This document shows positions 54,030 to 64,000 of a stretch of DNA of 64,000 nt, one piece after another. Source of the stretch: Brachyhypopomus gauderio (Eukaryota > Chordata > Actinopteri > Gymnotiformes > Hypopomidae); the NCBI RefSeq assembly GCF_052324685.1, contig NC_135212.1, positions 10,220,149-10,284,148 of the forward strand, written 5' to 3'. Every line of letters begins with the position of its first letter. Within the stretch, counting starts at the first letter, position 1. Under the pieces are notes generated by a model that did not search any database, had not been told where the DNA came from, and worked only from the letters and a program-made list of their open reading frames with translations. A program made the translations under genes and the position numbers.

Positions 54030-57000
54030 ATGACCATGAGTACTTTTGCATGGTTGTTTGCAGGTGTTTTTGTAGGGGTTTTAGTGAGCGTTACAGCTGA
54101 GCCACAGCACAGCGTTTTCCTTCAGGACATTCTAGCGGTTTACGGTGAAAACGGCTTACTCGATCACAGTGGAATTAAGAGTTTACTGGAAAGAATTGTG
54201 CAAGAAAATCCCGCATCTTGGGAAAAGGAGTCTGTGCATGCTCAGGTGAGATCAACATCTGCTTTTATTAGTCTTGCCAAACACCAATTAAACCCTGCGC
54301 ACAAATTGTGGACCGCAGGTTCATTCGAGTAATTAAAACACTTTTTCACCAGCTATTTGCTTTAGTTTATTAAAAACGTCCATTGCTAATCATGAAAATA
54401 CTAGTAGTATGATTTCATTTTAACACAATAAGCCCGTAAATGATCACTTAACACGCGTTTCTTCATGCTGTATGTGAAGGACTGCTTTCTGTCTTAATTG
54501 ATTGTCTGTGTCTCGCGCCTGGATGGACAGTGCGTGTCTGCGGAGGACATCCTCGCGCTCTACGGGCTCAGCAACCTCACACACCTGGACACGGATCACC
54601 TGAAGACCGTGTGTCCTGCCCTGCTCAACCAAGCGCTTCTGCCCTGCTCCCCACCGTCGGCCGCCCACCTCAAGCACATCGAGCAGCACGGTGGGTTCGA
54701 TGGCAGCTCCGCACGGATTGGACCGCAACGGTTCACAGGTCGATGGGGTGACAGTCCAAAATCCTTCAATGGTTGAAATGAATGAAGACAAGTCCAAGTT
54801 TATAACAGCAGGTTGACATTACATTCTGATTCTGAGCCGCATTCACATCAACGTTTACTTAGAAACTCGTTAACAATTCAGATCTTTTTTCTCTTGGTGC
54901 ATTAGTGCGCATTTGCACATTTGACTTTATCGCTGTGCGTGCACGTTGCAGATTTTTAGACGTGTCCGTGCAAGGTTTCATCATCTGCAGCCCATTACGC
55001 ACTCTAGCGCGTGCGAGCGTGCATTGGTCCACTCAGAGGTTTAAACATGGACCTTGTTCCAGCTTAGGGCACCCCACAATAACCGTTCTGATAGGGAAAC
55101 TCCGGAACTTCCGTTCTGATACAGTCTGAAGTATAGTTTGATAAGATTCTGGCGTGGTACAGTGGCTACATGTCTCGTGTTCTGAAACAATACACTTTAG
55201 ACTTCATCCTCTGTACCTGGAAACAGCTGCAACAGGAGATTAATGGGTCCAGTAACGGTGGTAACTACGAGGTTACCAACTCAAAAATACCCGAGATGGT
55301 TCTTTTGGGTAGTTAAAGTAATGTAGGCTATATTTAACGTATAATAAATAAAAAAGATGTATGTAAGACGTCTCAGTTTCATTTACGTGTCATTAATTAA
55401 GCATGATCTCTTATTCTATTCCGGTGACCCAGTAGGATATTTTTGTGTGTTATATTAACATTCTGTACTTGATATTTATTTTGTTTACTAAAACAGGCAA
55501 ATATTTCTTGATGATTTTGCATGCTCCATCTCTGTGCAAGCTTGTCGCACTAGAGGTTTCCAAGGGTGACTTGAAATCCATAAAAATGTGTATATTTTAG
55601 CTTGTGGACGTGCAGCTCAGCTCAAACGCTGCACCTGCAGCACACGTTAGCGAGTAGCACAGACGAATATGATGCCACAGACCTCTGAACTGCTGCTGTG
55701 TATGAACGTTGCCTCTTAGCCTGACGTTCTGAGTGTGTCACCTCACTTTCCCAACAGTGTGGGGTTATGGCTTCCTGGCTGTTACCATCATCAACTTGTT
55801 CTCTCTCCTGGGTCTGCTCGTCCTCCCCTTCACTAAGAAGCCCTACTTCCCGAAAGTGCTCACGTACTTCATCGGCCTGGCTATCGGGACGCTGTTCTCC
55901 AACGCCGTGCTTCAGCTCATTCCTGAGGTAACGGGGACCTCGTGTTGCTAGCAGTGCGACACATGAAAAAAGGCCTTTCAACTGCAAACCGCTGGATCTG
56001 ACTTTATCTGTGCAAACGTTGAACCCTGTATACATCGGCAGGCCCTGGGGTTCGACCCGAAGTCGGACAACTACATCCAGAAAGCGGTTGGGATCTTTGG
56101 CGGCTTCTACCTGCTCTTCTTCATGGAGAAGATTCTGCAGATGGTTCTGAAGACGGATCATGAGGTGGGACTGCTGTCTTTTGCTTCACCTCCGTACACC
56201 TGAGGCAGTGCTAGTACAGAACTTAAATGTACACACGTTTGCACAGATTTTCTGGTTCCAGCCTCAGGAGCATGATGGAGAACTTTCTTTAGGTCAATCA
56301 AACATCACAACTTGAAGGATTGTTCAACCAAACAATTGAAACGCTTAATTGCGTTTCAATTACGGTTAATTGCGAAGATCACACTCAGTGTTTGACAGTG
56401 ACTGTGTCTCAGTGTGAAGTAGCAAAGGGCCCCATTACAGCCAGTCAGCTCGTGCCCTTTCCTTTGGCATCCCTACATACCATCTGTCCTACATGTTGTG
56501 TTCCCAGCATGGCCACAGTCACTCCAGCTCTGCGGGGGTCCCCCAGCAAAACGGGGGTGCTGTGATCACCGTCACCAGCTTCAGCACTGCACACTGTGAC
56601 AAGACCAGCAGGACGTCAGACTCTCCTGAAGACCAGGAGCCACCTGAGTCCCAGCAGGTACTACCTGTCCCAGCTGGTATCACACCTGTCTCAGCTGGTA
56701 TCACACCTGTCCCAGCTGGTATCACACATGTCCCAGCTGGTATCACACCTGTCCCAGCAACCTGAGTCCCAGCAGGTAGTCATTCTCCCAGCTGGTACAA
56801 CTTGATTCCCAGCAGGTACCACCTGTCCCTTCAGTAACGTCTCTGAGTCTCTTTATTTTAGTTTTGATTTTTAATATTTGTCTACATTATCATTGCCCAC
56901 ACTGGCTGCTCCTTCAGTGTACAGTGCACCCGCAAAAGTTTCACAGCACTTTTCTACATTTTATTATGTTTATTCCAAAATGTATTAGATTCATTTTTTC

Positions 57001-60000
57001 CCCTCAAAGTTAAAAATGCTTGAATGTTTTAAACATGTATATTTAAAAACCCCAACAAAAAGCATGAGCATAAGTTTTAGCAGCCTTTGCTCAATACTGT
57101 GTTGAAGCAACTTTAGCAATTACAGTCTCAAGTCTTCTTGAGTGTGATGCTACAAGCTCAACAACTTTTAGGCAGTTTCACCCAAACTTTATTGGATGGT
57201 ATTGGCCAGGTGATGAGTGTGGCCTGGTTTCCTCCAGACATGACGCTTGGCATTCAGGCCAAAGAGTTCAATCTTTGTGTCATCAGGCCAGACAATTTTG
57301 TTTCTCATGGTCTGAGAGTCCTTCAGGTGCCTTTTGACAAACTCCAAAAGGGCGGTCTTGTGCCTTTTACTGAGGAGTGGCTTACATCTGCCCACTCTAC
57401 CATACAGGCCTGATTGGTGTGGTAGAAATTATTGTCCTTCTGGAAGGTTCTCCTCTCTCCACAGAGCAATGTTGAAGCTCTATCAGAGTGACCCTTGTGT
57501 TGTGGGTCACCTCCCTCAATCAGACCCTTCTACCCTGATCAATCAGATTGGCTGTGCAGCCAACGCTAGGAAGAATCCCGGTGGTTCCAAACCTGTTCCA
57601 TTTATGGAAGATGGATCGGTGGAAACAGGAAGCACCTGAGCTCAGTGTTGAGTATCATGGCAAAGGCTGTGAATACTTATGTATGTGATTTTTTTGTTTT
57701 GTTTGTTTTTACTTTTTAATAAATCTGCAACAAACAAAAAAGTGAAACGCTATGAATATTTTCTGGATGCACTGTAAATGGTTGGCATGTGGATTAAAGA
57801 AAAACCCCAACAATTGCAAACGTGCTGTGTGCCGAGTTGGAGACTAGTCTCCAGGAAGGTCTTCCCTGAAATACAAATTATTTGTCTTTAGTTAGCATTA
57901 ATGAGCTTAACCTTTGAGCAGGCTCAGAAGATATGAGCAGGAGGTCTAAGGTCTTCTCTGGTTTTAGGCCTATTATAAACAGAAGACAGTGGACACAGGT
58001 GGCACGACGTGCTTGTAACCGCCTGTCATGTCATGTTCTAAGTGTAGGAGCAGATAGTCTTAACACTGCGGGACATGAGACACTGCTAGCGTCTCTGCTA
58101 CAGCCAAACTTCAACACGGCAGGCTGAAACTTGATATCTGATCAGTGGGGAAAGGCAGTACTGAAATGAGGAAGAGCTGGCCTGATGCGAGAGGCTGAGA
58201 TGAATTCAGGGTCGTTGCATGTTCACGTAGGGGGTCTCCGTCTCCTCTGGTCCGGTCCCAGTGAGACTCTCAGCTGTATTTGTCTTAGGTTGTTGCAGCT
58301 GTTGTCAGGACAGCTCGGTCTTGTGACCCTCTTCATGAACAGTGTGTCCTGGCCATCTTATTTATGCCCTCAAACACTACACACGTCCTGTCGTACATGC
58401 TAATGCTGAAATATGAAATTACAGCATGTGTGGATGTTAGATGCACACATTATAATCAGATCAGTATGTCATATTGAGTTATTATGAAATATAACATTGT
58501 GGTAACATCTAACGTCTGCTCCCATTGTGGAGTTCAATGCATAAGTAGTGTGTAATTATACACACACATTATAAGTAAAATGACACTGAAATTAAATGTG
58601 TGTGTGTTTTGGTGGGTGCTTGGGGTAACTGGTCACTCTGTTCTCTGCGTCCTCTCATCCACGCCCCCCCCTACAGGCGACGGAATCTGGCCGAGGTTTG
58701 TGCCAGTGTCTGTCGAGCCGTCGGCTGGCGGGGGTGAAGACGCTGGCATGGATGATCACGCTGAGCGACGCCCTGCACAACTTCATCGACGGCCTGGCCA
58801 TCGGCGCCTCCTTCACCGTGTCCGTCCTCACCGGCTTCAGCACGTCGTTAGCCATCGTCTGTGAGGAGTTCCCTCATGAGCTCGGTGAGAGACCAATGAG
58901 CAAGAGTGATGATACGATGATAATGAACAAGGGTGACGTTGAAATCGACACATTTAGTGTCTTGCGAGTGCATCTGCGCACTTTTCCCGTTCTAGTGAGT
59001 CAGGCCCTCCCCAAACAAACACTGCTTCACTCTGTGACATACTCAGAGGTCAGATCTCCTCCCACGCTTGCTCTTGATTATCTGTTCTGTGCTTTTCTAA
59101 TGCTTTGGTCTTTCCGAACAATAAATAATTGCAAACATTTTTAACAGAATTTAGAGATGCATGGTTTTATGATCGTCATGTTTCTAAATAATTATCCGCC
59201 ATGGGCGAAGGAGTCTTACCAGACTTACTTTATTAAAATATACAACAAAACACTCTGAATAGTGATTAGGGAAGGAGAGACAATGGAATAATGACGAGGA
59301 AAAAGACAGCAAGAGAAAGAGTGAGAGAAAAAGGAGAATACAGGTTTTATAAACGCCGAGGTCCTGTTTCTGCCATGGCGTGTGTGAGCGTGTCTGTGCT
59401 CCCCGTCTCCCCCTGCAGGCGACTTTGTGATCCTGCTCAACGCGGGACTGAGCGTGCCGCAGGCGGCCTTCTTCAACCTGCTGTCGGCCATGTCCTGCTA
59501 CGTGGGGCTGGTGTTGGGGGTGCTCTTGGGAAGCTCGTTTGCGCCCAACCTCATCTTCGCCTTTGCTGGTGGAATGTTCCTCTACATCGCCCTGGCGGAC
59601 ATGGTGAGGAACCCGCAGTCAGATGCAAGATGTTGTGTAGAACAACTTCATAGGGCCCTTAAGACTCTGTAGATGAACTGTTGACATGATTGACAGACAG
59701 ACAGATATAGAGAACTGAACTGATGATACCTCCAGTGGCGTGTCCTCTGGGCAACACCTACTGGTTGCTATGGCAGTGTGGGTGTCTCCATATGACCAGC
59801 GGTGCTGGAGCAGACCTTTATGTTGGGCTTCTGGTGCCCAGAGAGGACCGTCTTTATCTGCGCAGTAACAAAACCTTCCTGCTGCCAGACTTGGACCCAG
59901 TCACGACGGCCTCGTCTCTTTCACCTCTGGGCCCTGCGATGACCCAGCCAGGTGCAGGAATGCACGACCCTACACACATTTATCACCGTCGCGGGGAGTT

Positions 60001-60508
60001 ATTGCTTCCGTTGTTTCCGCTTAAACAGGAGACAGTAAGTGAAGGCAGAGATAAGATGTTGTAATGGTGGCAATTTAACTGCTCAGCTGGAACTGTTTGA
60101 GTCAGCACGTATGCCTTGTGTACAAGGTACTCGGTTAGTCCTCGGCAAGGAAGTATAGCAAAACAACCAGTCAGGTTGTGGACAGGTTTAGAAGAACATC
60201 TAACTATCATTATAATCAGCAACATAATGGTGCAGTACTGAAGTCAGCTTCCCTCTTCGTCCATAGTTATATTTTCCATTGGACATAAAAGACAACCACT
60301 GATCCCAGGCCAGCTCGCTGAGCTTTGATGCCTTTGCATCTCTCTCTCACTCTCTCAGTTCCCCGAGATGAACGCCATTGCCAGAGAGCAGCCACGGAGC
60401 ACGAAGACGGACGTGATATTCTTCATCATCCAGAACACTGGACTTCTCACGGGATTCCTCGTCATTTTCCTCATAACCATGTTTGCGGGAGACATCAACC
60501 TGGGCTGA
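54030..60508 (+). CDS. slc39a8: Zinc/manganese transporter ZIP8
   Basis: Eight exons close in frame to 453 residues: 54030-54245, 54531-54690, 55758-55927, 56042-56164, 56508-56657, 58677-58884, 59419-59603, 60359-60508. A signal peptide (about 1-24) precedes an ectodomain with paired cysteines. [20 protein letters not shown] begins the membrane domain. The TM4 metal site is HNFID (His307, Asp311). The TM5 site is EEFPHE (336-341), with Glu in place of the first His of the usual HEXPHE. That substitution marks the ZIP8/ZIP14 pair. The loop between TM3 and TM4 has a short HGHSH motif. ZIP8 imports Zn, Mn, Fe and Cd across plasma and lysosomal membranes, coupled to bicarbonate. Human SLC39A8 has 460 residues. 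ZIP14 is the alternative; the short ectodomain, the short His loop and the end AGDINLG favour ZIP8. Intron 5 carries a minisatellite and a Tc1 copy. Confidence 0.93.
56658..56820 (+). repeat. 21-bp minisatellite with duplicated donor sites in slc39a8 intron 5
   Basis: Directly after the exon 5 donor come four to five copies of CCCAGCTGGTATCACACCTGT. Two further copies of the splice junction follow (CCCAGCAG/GTAG at 56775 and CCCAGCAG/GTAC at 56815). The array seems to be built from the exon-intron boundary itself. Confidence 0.88.
56920..57776 (-). mobile_element. Internally deleted Tc1/mariner element
   Basis: The ends are CAGTGCACCCGCAAAAGTTT and, at the right, ATATTTTCTGGATGCACTG. They are imperfect inverted repeats flanked by the TA dinucleotide at 56920-56921 and 57775-57776, as expected for Tc1. 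The 857-bp copy is about half the usual full length. It contains a minus-strand transposase fragment and so is inactive. It sits in slc39a8 intron 5. Confidence 0.9.
57189..57395 (-). pseudogene. Tc1 transposase fragment
   Basis: A 68-residue open frame contains [16 protein letters not shown] followed by [20 protein letters not shown], the conserved Tc1-family DDE-domain segment (including the DD/DE-type aspartate and the [11 protein letters not shown] block). Both the N-terminal paired-like DNA-binding domain and the end of the catalytic domain are missing, so it cannot be functional. Confidence 0.88.
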
Positions 60509-60853
60509 GCGACGGCCATCCCGCACACCACCACGTGCCTCGCCGTAGCCGTTAGCAAGCGTTATCCACAAAAAGCACTAGGTGGTGTGAAATCAAGAGA
60601 CTGGTTAATGATTTCAAAGATGCTAGAACTGATCCGGACCAACTCACCGATACGAACACGCACAGACTAACATTTTGTAAAGCACGTAGATGGCATTTTT
60701 ATGTTCACACGTTTTCACTTTTTTGTATAAAATATAGCCATGTTGTTTTTAACTAAATCCACCCATAGTAAAAGTGAAGCTTTCTAAAAATTTCTAGGTT
60801 TGTTTACATTTATTTTTATATATCACTATGGAAAAGAATATATATTTTAACCA

Positions 60854-60859
60854 ATTAAA
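60854..60859 (+). promoter_or_regulatory. Polyadenylation signal variant of slc39a8
   Basis: ATTAAA, about 346 bp after the stop codon. No canonical AATAAA lies nearer. Confidence 0.45.
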
Positions 60860-61110
60860 GATTAACTATCAACATAATGAGCCCGATAATTTGTAATAAT
60901 CTGGTAACAAACTGATTTGTAATAATTGGTAACAAGTTGATTAATTGACTAGCAGTTTGGATAGAGTGTATAATTTATTAGTATAGAGTTGTAGCTGGTT
61001 TACAGATCTGTCCTGCAGGGCATTTGTTACGAAACTGCTCGAATAGCTAGTTAGGCTGGGAATCTTGTAACGACCAAATTGGCTGATGGCGGCACCTGAG
61101 CAAGGGAACA

Positions 61111-61166
61111 GTCAGCATGACCAGCCAATCAGGAGGACACGGTCAGCATGACCAGCCAATCAGGAG
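61111..61166. repeat. Duplicated 25-bp unit with CCAAT boxes
   Basis: GTCAGCATGACCAGCCAATC plus AGGAG occurs twice (61111-61135 and 61142-61166), each copy with a CCAAT core. Confidence 0.85.
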
Positions 61167-62351
61167 AAGACAAACAAAGAACGTGAACCTTGAGACCAAA
61201 CATGTAGCATATGAGAGGAGAGAGCAGAGGAATGACAGAAGACGGAACATTCTGTATCAAAAATGTCCAACTTTATATTTTCTTTCTTCTGAGGACATTC
61301 TTTTGTTACACATCGGATATCTACACATTTAGTTCTTTAACATTCATTAGCACAGAATATTGTTCAGTACAGTCAGTGCAATATTCTTTGCAGTTAAAAT
61401 TAAAAACAACTTTTCCAAAATATACTTCTACTGTATATTATTGTTCTCAGAACATTAATCCTAAATTTTATTTCAGTAGAAAAAAAAACCCCAAAAAAAC
61501 AAAAACGGAAACATTCAGTCACATCAGAAGATAATCTAAGTTCAGGCTAGAACTGGCTGAGGGACGTCGTGCGGAGACACAGGAGCTCTGCAGACCTAGA
61601 ACAGCACGCTACTTCAACAACCAGCGAGGCAGCAGGTTTGGCTGGAACACAGCGATCAACACAGGCTGTTGGGAGAGAAGCTGCTGTTTTCACACTGACC
61701 TCGGATCAGTTTTACGGATCACGTTAACTACAATGAGGGTAGCACGGAGAGGGCGTGGGCCTCACGTTTGCGGAGGTCACCTCAGAGGTCGCTCAAAGCT
61801 GCCTGAGGGTTCAGAAGCGTGTGGCGACGGAGTTGGGAACACGGAGGACCATGGAGAAAACCTCAGTACTGCTCTGAAAGCTGTATGCAACCCCCCCAAC
61901 TCATACAATTCCCACTCCCCCACACCCAAGCCCCCCCCTTTCAAATCTCACCGTTCTCCACAAACAGTTCTGGGAGTTCTGGGGACCCACCACAGCTGTG
62001 CAGACAGCATTCCAATTTGAAAAAGGTCCAATGTCTCCTGGAGCCAAAATCGAAACAGATCGTGTATGGTACAACTTGAGGTCAGTGTAAAAAGGTCCAC
62101 TTCTGTCCCCTCAGGGCTGAATATGTACAGTACATCTACACCACCGCTGTTCTAGAAGCACTGGGATGAGGCACTACATGGAGAATTAATCAAACGCTGA
62201 ATTAGAATTCGATTTCCACAATTAATTACACAGCTTATTAGAATTCTATTCTACTATGCAGAATATTATTTCCGTCATTAGCCACAGAAGGAAGAAAAGA
62301 CCCGGCTATTGCAGAGAGAAGCAGAGAAAGAGAGAGCGAGAGAGAGAGAGC

Positions 62352-62363
62352 GCCCCCTGGAGG
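62352..62363 (-). promoter_or_regulatory. CTCF-like motif downstream of slc39a8
   Basis: GCCCCCTGGAGG matches the reverse CTCF core with one mismatch. Confidence 0.3.
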
Positions 62364-64000
62364 AGGCACAGGAAGCAGCAGGTGGCTTTGCTCGCAGCGC
62401 AAACAAGACGGGTTTAGAACACCACCCCTGATGTGCGTGAAATGCCGAGAGTTTGCCCACGCTACACCCACTGGAAGTTCACGCGGTTTAGCTGAAAGGT
62501 CTTAGAATACATCTGGACTGTGAGAGGCGACTTATCTGGGTGCAAAAGGCTTCAGCCCCCGAAAGTCACGAATACAGATCAGTCCATCGGCAGTTGTCAG
62601 GTTCCCAGTCCCACCTATTAAACACGGAGGAAGGAGAGAGCTCCGGGGAGACAGGAGGTGATGGAGGGACAGGCAGACGGAGACAGAGCAGTTCAACGTC
62701 CAGACGCTCTAGACGTCTACACTTCGATGTCTGCTTGTTCCACACTGCCCACGTGTGCCGAGCAAGAAAGGGAGGGGGCGTTACAGTGTGCACACGTGTG
62801 CTAAAGCGGGTTTGGGTCTTTACACTGCCACTACAACCGAATCATATGGTCAGCTTCGTACAAATACATTCTCTTGGAACACGACCAGTCACTGTACAAC
62901 ACATACCTGCATGTATGCAAGACAACACATACATATATACATACATACACACTGTATATATACATTTATATTAAAGCATTGTGCTTGACCCTAGATACAC
63001 ACTGTACAGTTTTACGACAGAACACGCTTACGTTATACATGTATGTAACAGTATATATGAACAGTTTAAATTACTCTAATCCTGCACACACATTTACATT
63101 TAAAAAGTTAATATATTCATGCTTGTAACAGAACACAATAAGTTCTGGTTGAAAAGGCCACACTTGATTGACACTACCACATGACTATGACCAGCCAATG
63201 GGAATGCATCTCTTTAAGGTGAGCGCAATGGCTCCAATCTTGTCCTCTTACAACAGATCTACAACCAGTTCCCGCTACTACAATCCTAATCCGTTATAAG
63301 AGAATCTGATCTGGGATCAGTGTAAATGGGTACCAACACCCACAGAGACAGCAGGGTTAAATCTGGAAGTAAACACAGGACGGGACGTTGCAGACGAGAG
63401 ATATTAGTAACGGAGCCGATACGATCCCACATAGTTCCATACTGGAACAGAAAGTCTGGTCTATAATATGTAGCTCTGTCTGAACCCTGCGTTCTAACGC
63501 TGATCACGTCTGAGGTAACAGATTGTATTTACTGCTCTTTAGTAAAAAAACAAAAACAAACATTAAAACACTAACTACCGTCAGAAAGTCGGCATCTCCA
63601 AAGCAATACCGAAATGATAGAAAAACTGGCCTAATTCTCACACAATTCTAACGTGTTTCGAATTCATTTAATCTCGGAGAGCAAAAGCAGACAACGAAAC
63701 AAAACTTGAAACATAAAAAAGCGTGTGTGTGAGTATCACAGGAATGGTGTTCAATTTCATTTACAGCAATCAGTAATAAATGAGCACTACCGATCAAATC
63801 AGTCCTTGTGTCATCCGTGGATTTCCTAAACGGGAATGTCAGAGTGGCACATGCTTCAAAAACTCTGGAAACGCCTCTCCACCCATTCGGACCAGGCCGT
63901 GTTTGTTCTGCAGTACTGCGGATCAGCTGACCCCGGTCTAAAGGAGTTTCTATTGGGAAGCTTCTAGAAGGGGAGTGATTGTCTGACTAAATGATTGATG

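Larger units (their letters stand above)
60509..64000. other. slc39a8 3' UTR followed by intergenic DNA
   Basis: ATTAAA at 60854-60859 is the likeliest slc39a8 polyadenylation signal. Beyond it lie a duplicated 25-bp unit (61111-61166), purine-rich and AT-rich stretches and a CTCF-like motif (62352-62363). I see no exon. Part of 61.2-64 kb might be the 3' UTR of a gene beyond the window, but nothing proves it. Confidence 0.45.

Noticed and set aside
56493-56765. Read-through reading frame giving a repeated proline-rich tail after slc39a8 exon 5
   Set aside because: As the main product it would remove TM4-TM8; the GT donor at 56658 joins perfectly to exon 6, so the tail is noted only as a possible mis-splicing outcome.
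61211-64000. Possible 3' UTR or exons of a gene beyond the window
   Set aside because: No coding similarity, splice pairs or convincing polyadenylation context could be seen; left as unassigned.

Overview
This is vertebrate nuclear DNA, almost certainly from a teleost fish. The protein-coding genes are split by short introns with GT-AG boundaries. Their best matches are vertebrate-specific families (DOK, FAM193, ABHD18, ZIP8). The intergenic DNA is full of CA, GT, GA and AT microsatellites and fish-type Tc1 and hAT DNA transposons. Reading the exons out by hand gives six genes whose frames close exactly from start to stop: an atoh1 paralogue (+), dok3 (-), ddx41 (-), fam193b (-), abhd18 (-) and slc39a8 (+).

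Layout. Positions 1 to about 16.5 kb contain no gene I can support. They hold microsatellites, a 31-bp satellite-like array (8154-8856) with a higher-order period, a long pyrimidine-to-purine tract (9.6-10.1 kb) and some stretches that could be atoh1 regulatory DNA. The single-exon atoh1 paralogue lies at 16542-17315 and converges with dok3 (18118-23404). The three minus-strand genes fam193b (45864 to 32833), ddx41 (29656 to 24128) and dok3 are head-to-tail, matching the human 5q35 neighbourhood. A further minus-strand gene, abhd18 (52459 to 47895), is divergent from slc39a8 (54030-60508) across a region of about 0.8 kb that may be a shared promoter. From 60.5 kb to the end I recognise no gene.

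ATOH1, SLC39A8 and ABHD18 are human 4q genes, whereas DOK3, DDX41 and FAM193B are 5q35 genes, so the window joins two blocks that are separate in human. The six genes do not form one pathway: a proneural transcription factor, an immune adaptor, a DEAD-box splicing and nucleic-acid-sensing helicase, a cysteine-rich protein of unknown function, an alpha/beta hydrolase and a divalent-metal importer.

The most notable observations are these. abhd18 carries two non-canonical introns: a U12-type AT-AC intron with a textbook 5' site and branch point, and a GC-AG intron. The slc39a8 exon 5 donor has been copied into an adjacent minisatellite. A hAT element with a perfect 8-bp target duplication contains a nested MITE with perfect 13-bp terminal repeats inside its BED-finger coding remnant. 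fam193b exon 2 has an in-frame duplication of about 20 residues. Long G/C homopolymers abut splice sites in ddx41 and fam193b.
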